Positions 7,744-14,069 are shown, counted from the stretch's first letter. The stretch is 14,172 nucleotides of DNA from Comamonadaceae bacterium (GCA_947460165.1 CANHKH010000042.1:1-14172), one strand, 5' to 3'. The notes: a model not told the origin generated them from the sequence alone. Numbers and translations: made by a program.

Positions 7744-8897
7744 TGGCCCAGCTTTCGTGCGATCAGGTCTTTCATGATCTCGTTGGTGCCGCCGTAGATG
7801 CGCTGTATGCGCGAATCCGCATAAAGCCGGGCAATCGGGTACTCGGCCATGTAGCCGTAGCCGCCAAACAGCTGCAGGCATTCGTCGGTGACCTTGCATT
7901 GCTGCTCGGTGCACCACCATTTGGCCATGTAGGCGGCCTCGTCGTCCAGGGTGCCGTCGAGCAGGCGCTGCACGCAGTCGTTCACAAAACTGCGCACCAC
8001 ATGGGCCAAGGTGGCGCATTCGGCCAGTTTGAAGCGGGTGTTCTGAAAGTCGAACACGGTTTGCCCGAAAGCCTTGCGCTGGCGGGTGTAGTCCACCGTC
8101 AGCTCCACAGCCCGCTCAATGACGGCGGCGGCCGGCACGGCCAGCATCAAGCGCTCGTAGGGCAGCTGGCTCATGAGCTGCTTGAAGCCCTGGCCTTCTT
8201 GGGTGCCCAGCAGCTGGTCGCAGGGAATGCGCACGCCGTCAAAAAACAGCTCGGCCGTGTCTGAGGCGTGCTGGCCCAGTTTTTCAAGGCGGCGCCCCAC
8301 CCGAAAACCGGCCAGGCCTTCGGTTTCCAGCACCACCAGCGAGACGCCGGCGCTGCCCGCGTCGCCTGTGCGCACCGCCACCACCAACAAGTTGGCGGTA
8401 AAGCCGTTGGTGATGAAGGTCTTGGCGCCGTCAATCACATAGTGATCGCCGTCCCGGCTGGCCTTGGTGCGCAGGGCCTTGAGGTCCGAGCCGCAGCCCG
8501 GCTCGGTCAGGGCAATGCCGGCCAACAGCTCGCCGCTGGCCAAGCGCGGCAGCCAGCGCTGCTTTTGTGCCTCGGTGCCGTAGTCCAGGATGTAGTGTGT
8601 GGCGATGGAATGCACGGCGCTGTTGGCCGGCACCTCGGCACGGGCCAACTCGTCTTGCACCACCAACTGGTAGGCCAGGTTGGCGCCAGCCCCGCCATAT
8701 GCTTGCGGCAGCTCGGGCAGCAAAAGGCCGAGCTCGGCAAAGGGCCGCCAGACCTCGCGTGGGATGAAGCCCTGGCGGCGCCAGCCGTCCAGGTGCGGCA
8801 CCATTTCGCGCGCTATGTAGCGGCGTGCCTGGTCTCGGAAGGCCTGGACCTCCTCGTCCATCCAGGCGTGGCGGTGCAGTTGGGGGAAAAGGTTCAT
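7740..8897 (-). CDS. Acyl-CoA dehydrogenase, long-chain (LCAD/ACADL-like)
   Basis: This 385-residue flavoenzyme introduces the 2,3-double bond into acyl-CoA and passes electrons to ETF. Both family signatures are present: IALTEPGCGSDL (128-139) and LFGGYGYMAEYPIARLYADS (343-362). The position that holds the catalytic Glu in short- and medium-chain enzymes is Gly369 (RIYGGTNEI). Instead a Glu lies in the helix-G segment, LPYERLMLA (Glu248), as in LCAD and isovaleryl-CoA dehydrogenase. The C-terminal half, including CMAK-like and IYGGTNEIMK segments, closely resembles mammalian LCAD as I remember it, an enzyme that accepts 2-methyl-branched substrates. The ATG at 8897 is four bases after the SDR stop, and the stop overlaps the racemase start. 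Fold and reaction are firm; chain length and branching preference are inferred. Confidence 0.93.
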   Translation of the reverse strand: MNLFPQLHRHAWMDEEVQAFRDQARRYIAREMVPHLDGWRRQGFIPREVWRPFAELGLLLPELPQAYGGAGANLAYQLVVQDELARAEVPANSAVHSIATHYILDYGTEAQKQRWLPRLASGELLAGIALTEPGCGSDLKALRTKASRDGDHYVIDGAKTFITNGFTANLLVVAVRTGDAGSAGVSLVVLETEGLAGFRVGRRLEKLGQHASDTAELFFDGVRIPCDQLLGTQEGQGFKQLMSQLPYERLMLAVPAAAVIERAVELTVDYTRQRKAFGQTVFDFQNTRFKLAECATLAHVVRSFVNDCVQRLLDGTLDDEAAYMAKWWCTEQQCKVTDECLQLFGGYGYMAEYPIARLYADSRIQRIYGGTNEIMKDLIARKLGQ

Positions 8898-8901
8898 GGC
8901 C

Positions 8902-9732
8902 TCAGATGCCGGTCAGGCCGCCGCTGCACATCAGGGTCTGGCCGCTGATGTAGTCGGATTCTGGAATGCACAGCAGGTAGACCGCGCCGGCCGCTTCTTC
9001 CGGCGAGCCGCCACGGCCCAGTGGGATCATGCGTTCCATGGCCGCCATGAGGTCGGGGTTGACGCCGACCTTGATCTCGCGCCCGTCAATGTTCGCGGTG
9101 GACTCGCTCTCGGCGCTCACCGTCAGGCGGGTCTTGATGAAGCCGTAAGCCACGCAATTGACGGTGACGTTCATGCGCCCCCATTCCTTGGCCAGGGTCT
9201 GCGTCATGCCGGTGATGCCGGCCTTGGCGGTGGAGTAATTGGTCTGGCCCGCGTTGCCAAAGAGGCCGGCCACCGAGGAGATGTTGACCACCTTGCGCAC
9301 CACGGTCTGGCCGGCTTCTTTTTCCTGCTTGCCCAGGGCGCGGATCACGGGCTGGGCAGCGCGCAGGATGCGAAACGGGGCGGTGAGGTGCACGTCCATC
9401 ATGGCGTACCACTGCTCGTCGGTCATTTTCTGCACCACGTTGTCCCAGGTGTAGCCGGCGTTGTTGACGATGATGTCCAGGCCCTTGAACTCACTGACCG
9501 CCGTGCCTATGAAGCGCTCGGCAAAGTCGGGCGCGGTGACGCTGCCATTGCAGGCCACGGCCTGCCCGCCTGCGTCGCGTATGGCTTGCACCACCTCCAG
9601 CCCAGGCGCTTCGTCCAGGTCATTGACCACGATGCGCGCGCCTTCAGCGGCGAGTTTGAGGGCGATGGCGCGGCCAATGCCGCGGCCCGATCCGGTGATG
9701 AGGGCAACCTTGCCTTCGAGTTTCTTGCTCAT
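8902..9732 (-). CDS. SDR-family 3-hydroxyacyl-CoA dehydrogenase (MFE-2/FabG-like)
   Basis: This 276-residue classical short-chain dehydrogenase is the likely third step of the cycle, oxidising 3-hydroxyacyl-CoA with NAD+. Visible motifs are the TGxxxGxG nucleotide site (13-20), VVNDLD after the second strand (Asp38, favouring NAD over NADP), NNAG (90-93), and a Ser153/Tyr166/Lys170 catalytic set with Asn in NISS and NY. The VVNDL segment recalls the dehydrogenase part of multifunctional enzyme 2. An oddity is VAYGF at 194-198, where most SDRs have APG. The ATG at 9732 has AAGGA eight bases upstream. The gene lies 24 bases after the catalytic MaoC half and four bases before the acyl-CoA dehydrogenase. 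SDR class is certain. The 3-hydroxyacyl-CoA role is inferred from the neighbours. Confidence 0.88.
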   Translation of the reverse strand: MSKKLEGKVALITGSGRGIGRAIALKLAAEGARIVVNDLDEAPGLEVVQAIRDAGGQAVACNGSVTAPDFAERFIGTAVSEFKGLDIIVNNAGYTWDNVVQKMTDEQWYAMMDVHLTAPFRILRAAQPVIRALGKQEKEAGQTVVRKVVNISSVAGLFGNAGQTNYSTAKAGITGMTQTLAKEWGRMNVTVNCVAYGFIKTRLTVSAESESTANIDGREIKVGVNPDLMAAMERMIPLGRGGSPEEAAGAVYLLCIPESDYISGQTLMCSGGLTGI

Positions 9733-9756
9733 GCTGGAGTCCTTGGGGGGTGTGTT

Positions 9757-10164
9757 TCAGGCCAGGGCCACAATGGCCTCGCCCACGATTTTTTGCTGGC
9801 CATGTTGGTTGGTGGACGCCACGGCCACGCGGGCGCAGGCTTCGCCTTCAAAGTCCAGCAACTCGACCACTTCGCCCGTGCAGCTCATGATGTGGCCCAG
9901 GTGCGTGATGCCGGCAAAGCGGGCTTCGTACTTGCGCAATTGCGCCTGCGGGCGCCACTGGGTCAGCAGCCGGCCCAGCCAGGCCATGCCCAGCATGCCC
10001 TGGGCGAACACGTCGGGCAGGCCGGCGCGGCGCGCAAAGTCAATGTCGATGTGGATGGGATTGTGGTCGCCCGAGGCGCCGCCAAAAAGAGCCAGCGTGG
10101 TGCGGTCGACGGGGGGCAGTTGCAACAGAGGCAGGCGATCGCCCACGCGGATGTTCGATGTCAT
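9757..10164 (-). CDS. MaoC-like (R)-enoyl-CoA hydratase, catalytic hot-dog half
   Basis: This single hot-dog-domain protein of 135 residues should add water to 2-enoyl-CoA. The hydratase 2 motif is present: SGDHNPIH at 31-38, giving the catalytic Asp33 and His38, followed by an Ala/Gly-rich helix and the FAQGMLGMAWLG segment (53-64). The preferred start is the ATG at 10164, with AAGGA seven bases upstream. An ATG at 10179, sharing a base with the upstream stop (TGATG), would give 140 residues but lacks a Shine-Dalgarno site. The gene directly follows a second hot-dog protein without catalytic residues, so the working enzyme is probably a heterodimer. This is the split form of the two-part hydratase 2 domain of MFE-2, or like HadAB and ChsH1/ChsH2. 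Product configuration is expected to be (3R) from family knowledge. Confidence 0.87.
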   Translation of the reverse strand: MTSNIRVGDRLPLLQLPPVDRTTLALFGGASGDHNPIHIDIDFARRAGLPDVFAQGMLGMAWLGRLLTQWRPQAQLRKYEARFAGITHLGHIMSCTGEVVELLDFEGEACARVAVASTNQHGQQKIVGEAIVALA

Positions 10165-10178
10165 GGTCTCGTCCTTCA

Positions 10179-10619
10179 TCAGTGGCGCACGACCAGCACG
10201 GTGCCCAGCTCGGCCACCAGCTCGCCCCTTTGGTTGGTGACGCGCGAGTTCTTCACCACGAATTCGAGCTTGCCGCCTTTTTTGTCGTAGATGTCGCTGA
10301 CGCTGGACTGCACCGTCACCGTGTCGCCCGCGCAGACCGGCTGGCGGTAGCGAAAGGACTGCTCGCCGTGCAGCAGCTTGGAGAGCGGAATGTCGAGCTC
10401 GGCGAGTAGCTGCATGTTGGTGCCGCTGTCCAGTTCCGCTGCAAACAAAAAGGTGGGCGGGGCCGGCAGGTCGGGGTAGCCGGCGGCTTGGGCGGCGGCC
10501 AGGTCTGTGTAGATCGGGTCCGTCTCGCCAATGGCCTTGGCAAAGAACTGGAGCCGGGTGCGGTCCACCATCAAGACCGAAGGCGGCAGCTGGTGGCCAA
10601 TGAATTTTTTGTCAATCAT
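10179..10619 (-). CDS. MaoC N-terminal-type hot-dog protein (non-catalytic partner, FAS1-like dehydratase domain)
   Basis: This 146-residue protein has the MaoC_dehydrat_N pattern: AIGETDPIYTD (29-39), YPDLPAPPTFLF (48-59) and a C-terminal strand ending VLVVRH. At the place of the Asp/His catalytic pair of hydratase 2 (GDxNPxH) it has Gly-Glu-Thr-Asp-Pro-Ile-Tyr (31-37), so the Asp and His are replaced by Glu and Tyr. In families of this kind the N-terminal half binds the acyl-CoA tail while the other half supplies catalysis, which fits the catalytic partner encoded immediately downstream. The ATG at 10619 overlaps the thiolase stop as ATGA. The stop at 10179 shares a base with one possible start of the next gene. 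An independent thioesterase or dehydratase role is possible but less likely. Confidence 0.84.
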   Translation of the reverse strand: MIDKKFIGHQLPPSVLMVDRTRLQFFAKAIGETDPIYTDLAAAQAAGYPDLPAPPTFLFAAELDSGTNMQLLAELDIPLSKLLHGEQSFRYRQPVCAGDTVTVQSSVSDIYDKKGGKLEFVVKNSRVTNQRGELVAELGTVLVVRH

Positions 10620-11806
10620 GCGGCCATCCTTTCGTAGAGGGTGACCACGCAGGCGCCACCCAGGCCCAGGTTGTGCTGCAGCCCTAAGCGCGCGCCTGGC
10701 ACCTGGCGCTGCTGGGCTGTGCCGCGCAGCTGATGGACCAGCTCGGTGCACTGCGCCAGGCCCGTGGCGCCCAAGGGGTGGCCTTTGGAGAGCAGGCCGC
10801 CCGAGGGGTTGGTGACGATGCGCCCGCCATAGGTGTTGTCGCCGTCCTCCACAAACTGTTGCGCGCCGCCGCGCTCGCACAGGCCCAGGGCCTCGTAGCT
10901 CAGCAGCTCGTTTTGGGCAAAGCAGTCGTGCAGCTCGACCAGCTGGAGGTCGCGCGGGCCCAGGCCGGCCTCGGCGTAGACCTGCTCGGCGCAGTTTTTG
11001 GCCATGGAAAAGCCGACCACTTCGCGCATGTCTTGGGCCTCAAAGGTGGCCGGGCCGTCGGTGGTCATGGCTTGCGCGCGTATGCGCACATCCATGTTCA
11101 GCCCGTGCTTTTTGGCAAAGGCTTCCGAGCACACAATGGCCGCTGCCGAGCCGCAGGTGGGTGGGCAAGCCATCAGGCGCGTCATGACGCCCGGCCACAT
11201 CACGGCGGCGGCCATCACTTCTTCTTCTGTCACCTCTTTGCGCAACAGCGCCAGCGGGTTGTGGGCGGCGTGGCGGCTGGCCTTGGCGCGTATCTTGGCA
11301 AAGGTGTTCAGCGGCGTGCCAAATTCCTTCATGTGCGCCAGGCCCGCGCCGCCAAAGTAGCGCAGCGCCAGCGGAATGTCGCCGTTGCCCACCAGTTCCT
11401 CGGTGGAGCGGTCAAAGTGCTCAAAGGGGCTGGGCCGGTCATTGAACTGGGTGCCCAGGGCGCCCGGGTTCATCTGCTCAAAGCCCAGGGCCAGCACGCA
11501 GTCGGCCGCGCCGCTCATCACCGCTTGCCGGGCCAGGAACAGCGCGGTCGAGCCGGTGGAGCAGTTGTTGTTGACGTTGACCACGGGAATGCCCGTCATG
11601 CCCACCTCGTACAAGGCGCGCTGGCCGGCGGTGGAGTCGCCGTAGACATAGCCCACGTAGGCTTGCTGCACTTGGGCGTATTCAAGACCCGCGTCGCGCA
11701 GCGCGGCTTTCACGGCTTTGGCTGCCATCTGTGGGTAGGGCTCGTTGGCGCCAGGCTTGGTGAAGGGCACCATGCCGACCCCCACCACGTACACATTGTT
11801 TTTCAT
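10616..11806 (-). CDS. SCP-x-type 3-oxoacyl-CoA thiolase (sterol carrier protein-like thiolase)
   Basis: This 396-residue thiolase cleaves 3-oxoacyl-CoA with CoA. It belongs to the SCP-x/lipid-transfer-protein branch. Visible active-site elements are Cys82 in NVNNNCSTGST, His293 in ELHDCF, His343 in SKGHPLGATG, and LQHNLGLGG near the end, where ordinary thiolases have CxGGG (His378 replaces the Cys). These features, plus GDNTYGG and LGFEQM, match human SCP-x as I remember it along almost the full length. The C-terminal SCP2 lipid-binding domain is absent. The start is the ATG at 11806, with AAAGAG upstream. The open frame reaches 12061, but that part crosses the divergent regulator gene and has no thiolase similarity. 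First gene of the operon. SCP-x-type thiolases act on branched-chain and sterol-derived substrates, supporting that role for the pathway. Confidence 0.92.
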   Translation of the reverse strand: MKNNVYVVGVGMVPFTKPGANEPYPQMAAKAVKAALRDAGLEYAQVQQAYVGYVYGDSTAGQRALYEVGMTGIPVVNVNNNCSTGSTALFLARQAVMSGAADCVLALGFEQMNPGALGTQFNDRPSPFEHFDRSTEELVGNGDIPLALRYFGGAGLAHMKEFGTPLNTFAKIRAKASRHAAHNPLALLRKEVTEEEVMAAAVMWPGVMTRLMACPPTCGSAAAIVCSEAFAKKHGLNMDVRIRAQAMTTDGPATFEAQDMREVVGFSMAKNCAEQVYAEAGLGPRDLQLVELHDCFAQNELLSYEALGLCERGGAQQFVEDGDNTYGGRIVTNPSGGLLSKGHPLGATGLAQCTELVHQLRGTAQQRQVPGARLGLQHNLGLGGACVVTLYERMAA

Positions 11807-11884
11807 GTCTGCTCTTTCTTGATGCTCGAAAACGACTAGTGCCTCAGATGGGTTGGATGCTAGGCTCTTGGCCCGCGTGCGGCG
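11807..11884. promoter_or_regulatory. Divergent control region between the operon and the AraC-type regulator
   Basis: This 78-base gap separates the start codons of the minus-strand operon and the plus-strand regulator, so it should hold at least part of both promoters. I could not pick out convincing -35/-10 pairs on either strand. A weak direct repeat is visible: TTGATGCT at 11819-11826 and TTGGATGCT at 11853-11861, about 35 bases (three helical turns) apart. Such spacing would suit a regulator bound at two sites, but this is a guess. AAAGAG (plus bases 11812-11817) is the probable ribosome site of the thiolase gene. Confidence 0.45.
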
Positions 11885-12940
11885 ATGGCTGAGTACCCCA
11901 GTGCAATGGCAAAAGACCTCAAAATCAAACTTCCTCGGGAATACCCTGGGGCCTTTGTTGCCCCTGTTTTCGTCAACGGAATGCTTTCCGGCCTGGCGGG
12001 CAAGGATGTGGACGTGGATGTCTATTTGCATCAGGCCGGCATCAACCCCAAGGCCCTTCATGCGCAGCTCGATCCCCAGGTCACGCCCATGCAGTACGTG
12101 GCTTTGTTTTATGCCCTGATGAATGGCTTGCAGGACGAATGTCCGGGGATGTTTTCAAGACCCTTCAAACCTGGCAGCTTCGCGCTGACGGCGCGCCAAG
12201 GCCTGTCGGCCCCAGACCTGCGCGGTGCGCTCAAGCGCATGAGCGCGGCGCTCAACCTGCTGCAAGACGACATTCATTTCTCGCTGCAAGTCAGCGGCGA
12301 GGAGGCGGGCCTGCACATGCAAGGCATCAACCCCATGCACGCGCCGCCTGTGTTTGCGCAAGAAACCATGGTGCGTGTGCTTTGGCGCTTGGCCGCTTGG
12401 TTGCTCAATTCGCCCTTGCCCGTTAGCCATTTCGATTTCAGCTACCCCGAGCCCGTTCACCAGGAGGGCTACCAGTTGGTGTTTCCCGCCGCGCGCCGCT
12501 ACGGTGAAAAGGCCTTTGGCTTTTGGTTCAAGGCCTCACAATTGCAAACCCCCGTCAGCCGCGATGAATTGGCGCTGCGCTCCTTCCTCACCGACGCTTA
12601 CACGCAGATCATTTCACCGCCGCGCAACTTCGGCGTGACGGGTCAAAAAGTGCGCTCCTGCCTGATGCGCAGCTACCCACAATGGCCCACGCTCGAGGAG
12701 GTGGCCGACAAACTCCACACCTCGGCTTCTAGCCTGCAGCGTCACCTGGCGGCCGAGCACACCTCCTTGCAGTGGCTCAAGGACGACCTCAGGCGGGACC
12801 TGGCGATCTCGCGCCTGTCCTCCTCCAATGTGTCCTTGGTGCAGCTGGCCAGCGAGCTGGGCTTCAGCGACAGCCCCTCGTTTCAACGCGCTTTCAAGCA
12901 GTGGACGGGTCAGCCGTGTGGTGCGTACAGGCGCCGCTGA
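11885..12940 (+). CDS. AraC-family transcriptional regulator (OruR/ArgR-like, Arabinose_bd N-terminal domain)
   Basis: This 351-residue DNA-binding regulator has an N-terminal ligand-sensing region (about 20-230) of the kind found in OruR-like proteins and a C-terminal double helix-turn-helix (about 260-351). The first HTH is TLEEVADKLHTSASSLQRHL (269-288). The second is SLVQLASELGFSDSPSFQRA (317-336), followed by a typical FKQWTGQPCGAYRR end. The start is uncertain. The ATG at 11885 is used, but an ATG at 11906 (MAKDLKIKLP) is equally plausible because neither has a clear Shine-Dalgarno site and family similarity seems to begin near KLPREYPG. It is transcribed away from the catabolic operon across a 78-base gap. 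This is the usual layout for a local activator, so its effector is probably the substrate or its CoA ester. Confidence 0.88.
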   Translation: MAEYPSAMAKDLKIKLPREYPGAFVAPVFVNGMLSGLAGKDVDVDVYLHQAGINPKALHAQLDPQVTPMQYVALFYALMNGLQDECPGMFSRPFKPGSFALTARQGLSAPDLRGALKRMSAALNLLQDDIHFSLQVSGEEAGLHMQGINPMHAPPVFAQETMVRVLWRLAAWLLNSPLPVSHFDFSYPEPVHQEGYQLVFPAARRYGEKAFGFWFKASQLQTPVSRDELALRSFLTDAYTQIISPPRNFGVTGQKVRSCLMRSYPQWPTLEEVADKLHTSASSLQRHLAAEHTSLQWLKDDLRRDLAISRLSSSNVSLVQLASELGFSDSPSFQRAFKQWTGQPCGAYRRR

Positions 12941-12976
12941 TGCACCCGTCGCAGTCAAAAGCCTTTTTCCGTGACC

Positions 12977-12993
12977 GTGGCGGGCCACGCCAC
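12977..12993 (+). terminator. Possible weak terminator after the AraC-type regulator
   Basis: GTGGCG-GGCCA-CGCCAC forms a six-pair stem with a five-base loop, 36 bases past the regulator's stop codon, followed by only three T's. It could end the regulator transcript but lacks a real T-tract, so this is a tentative call. Confidence 0.3.
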
Positions 12994-13041
12994 TTTGGGC
13001 GGCCAAGGCTGGTCTGGCTGCAGCTTGTGCCCTGATGCGGG

Positions 13042-13065
13042 CCGAACAAGTCACCGAACAAGTCG
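13042..13065 (+). repeat. 12-base tandem repeat, two copies
   Basis: CCGAACAAGTCA is followed immediately by CCGAACAAGTCG, and the next bases (AACAG) begin a broken third copy. The unit is a multiple of three and lies in the small Gln/Glu-rich frame at 13035-13163, where it encodes repeats of Glu-Gln-Val. Confidence 0.6.
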
Positions 13066-13331
13066 AACAGTTGATTTTTGCGATGGGCGAGCAGTTGTTG
13101 AGCCTGCAGGCGTCGATGCATCCATGTATTTCATCCATAGATTGCAGAAATGACATGGTTTAGGTTTGGCAGCTTCAGCAGATGGCCGACCCGCCCAAGG
13201 CGCCCCATGCATGAGCGTTCATCGCTTTTCAAAGCCGATCGCGTGCAAGGCCCGACAGGGTTGATGCACGGCGCGAGCGAGTCGCGCGCCTGCGTGAGCC
13301 AAGTCGTGCACATGGCCCAGGCCCTGCGTGC

Positions 13332-13374
13332 TTGACCGAATCCCATACGCCGATAAAATACGTACCTACTTACT
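13332..13374 (+). promoter_or_regulatory. Promoter and probable operator of the toxin-antitoxin operon
   Basis: TTGACC (13332-13337) and TAAAAT (13354-13359), 16 bases apart, form a good sigma-70-type promoter, about 30 bases before the antitoxin ATG. Overlapping the -10 and the expected transcription start is a four-base-period array, TACG-TACC-TACT-TACT (13359-13374), which includes the palindrome TACGTA. Antitoxins of the Phd/YefM group repress their own operons by binding at the promoter, so this array is the likely operator. The promoter is visible in the sequence; the operator role is inferred. Confidence 0.65.
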
Positions 13375-13389
13375 TTGACTGAGCTCATC

Positions 13390-13638
13390 ATGCAAACCGC
13401 GACCAGCCAGGAATTCAACCGCCAAGCCAGCGCTTTGCGCCATCGCGCCACCGAGGAGCCGCTGCTGATCACCGACCGAGGCCGTCCGGCCCATGTGCTC
13501 ATGAGCTACGCCGCTTACCAAGCCTTGCAAGGGCCAGTGTTGTCTGTGGCTGACTTGTTGGCCATGCCAGTGGCCGATGAGCTCGACGAGGTGTTGCAGA
13601 CTTCTCGCGAGTTGGCGCGTTCTGCGGACCTGACATGA
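13390..13638 (+). CDS. Phd/YefM-type antitoxin
   Basis: This 82-residue antitoxin should bind the downstream PIN-domain toxin and repress the operon. The N-terminal half has the Phd/YefM pattern: a segment like SQEFNRQASALRHRA (6-20), then PLLITDRGRPAHVLMSYAAY (24-43), where the ITxRGRPxxVLM strand and helix are diagnostic. The acidic C-terminal part (ADELDEVLQTSRELA, about 62-76) is the expected toxin-binding tail. The ATG at 13390 is preferred, with GAG seven bases upstream and about 24 bases of leader from the predicted transcription start. A TTG at 13375 would add five residues and fall in the presumed operator. The stop overlaps the toxin start as ATGA, the classic toxin-antitoxin arrangement. 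Confidence 0.9.
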   Translation: MQTATSQEFNRQASALRHRATEEPLLITDRGRPAHVLMSYAAYQALQGPVLSVADLLAMPVADELDEVLQTSRELARSADLT

Positions 13639-14069
13639 GTTTTTTGCTCGATACCCACGTGCTCTCAGAGATGCGCAAGATCCGGCTCGGGCGTGCCGAC
13701 CCTAGGGTGGCCGCCTGGAGCGAGCACGTGAGCGCCAGGGACCTGTTTGTGTCGGTCATCACCCTGCAAGAAATCGAGCAGGGTTTGCTGCTTCTGCAGC
13801 GGCGCGATGCTGCCCAGGCTGGGCCGCTGCGGCACTGGTTTGACGCGCAAGTGCTGCCCATGTTCGCTGGGCGCACGCTGCCCGTCACCCTTGAAATAGC
13901 CCTTTGCTGCGCCCGCTTGAACGTGCCCGACCCCCAGCCCTACCGGGATGGATTGATCGCCGCCACCGCGCTGGTGCATGGGCTCACGGTCGTGACCCGC
14001 AATGAAGCCGACTTTTCAGCGATGGGCGCGGCGCTGCTCAATCCTTGGAACTGGACGGCCACGGCCTGA
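13635..14069 (+). CDS. vapC: VapC-family PIN-domain toxin (FitB-like)
   Basis: This 144-residue PIN-domain ribonuclease is the toxin of a type II pair. The acidic metal-binding residues are in place: Asp6 (FLLDTHVLSE), Glu46 (TLQEIEQG), Asp105 (YRDGLIAATA) and Asp126 (TRNEADF). The segments LPMFAGRTLPV (74-84) and the C-terminal LLNPWNW (134-140) match the FitB branch as I remember it from Neisseria. FitB itself is paired with a ribbon-helix-helix antitoxin, whereas the partner here is Phd/YefM-like. Such mixed pairing is common in toxin-antitoxin operons. Translation is coupled by a four-base overlap with the antitoxin. All four catalytic positions are intact, so the toxin is probably active. 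VapC proteins usually cut tRNA; the target here is unknown. Confidence 0.92.
   Translation: MSFLLDTHVLSEMRKIRLGRADPRVAAWSEHVSARDLFVSVITLQEIEQGLLLLQRRDAAQAGPLRHWFDAQVLPMFAGRTLPVTLEIALCCARLNVPDPQPYRDGLIAATALVHGLTVVTRNEADFSAMGAALLNPWNWTATA

Larger units (their letters stand above)
12941..13331. other. Intergenic stretch without a supportable gene
   Basis: About 390 bases between the regulator and the toxin-antitoxin promoter. Open frames exist on both strands, but none has a recognisable domain. The best-looking small frame is 13035-13163 (plus): 42 codons, starting MRAEQVTEQVEQLI, Gln/Glu-rich and possibly helical, without a Shine-Dalgarno site. It contains a 12-base tandem repeat at 13042-13065. 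A GC-rich hairpin (GCGCGA-GCGAG-TCGCGC) is at 13271-13287. The region may hold eroded gene remnants, but I could not identify a parent gene. Confidence 0.4.

Noticed and set aside
7744..8019. Upstream extension of the racemase frame
   Set aside because: It lies wholly inside the acyl-CoA dehydrogenase gene in another frame and has no CaiB/BaiF similarity. The ATG at 7743 gives the normal family length and an ATGA overlap.
8896..10290. 464-codon open frame on the plus strand opposite the SDR and MaoC genes
   Set aside because: It spans several well-supported minus-strand genes, has low-complexity His/Ala/Gly composition and no recognisable domain.
6679..11806. Reading the cluster as an aromatic-acid or straight-chain fatty-acid operon
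   Set aside because: There are no ring-cleaving or ring-reducing genes and no FadB/FadA-type enzymes. The racemase and SCP-x-type thiolase have no evident role on straight-chain substrates.
10733..11839. 368-codon open frame on the plus strand opposite the thiolase
   Set aside because: Antisense shadow: no domain, compositionally biased, and the minus strand encodes a full thiolase.
11807..12061. Upstream extension of the thiolase frame
   Set aside because: It crosses the divergent gap and the start of the AraC-type gene. Thiolase similarity begins at the ATG at 11806, which has a ribosome site.
12614..13156. 180-codon minus-strand frame overlapping the end of the regulator
   Set aside because: It overlaps the conserved DNA-binding domain of the regulator and shows no domain of its own.
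13131..13502. Minus-strand frame across the toxin-antitoxin promoter
   Set aside because: It runs through a good promoter and the antitoxin coding sequence, with no recognisable motif.
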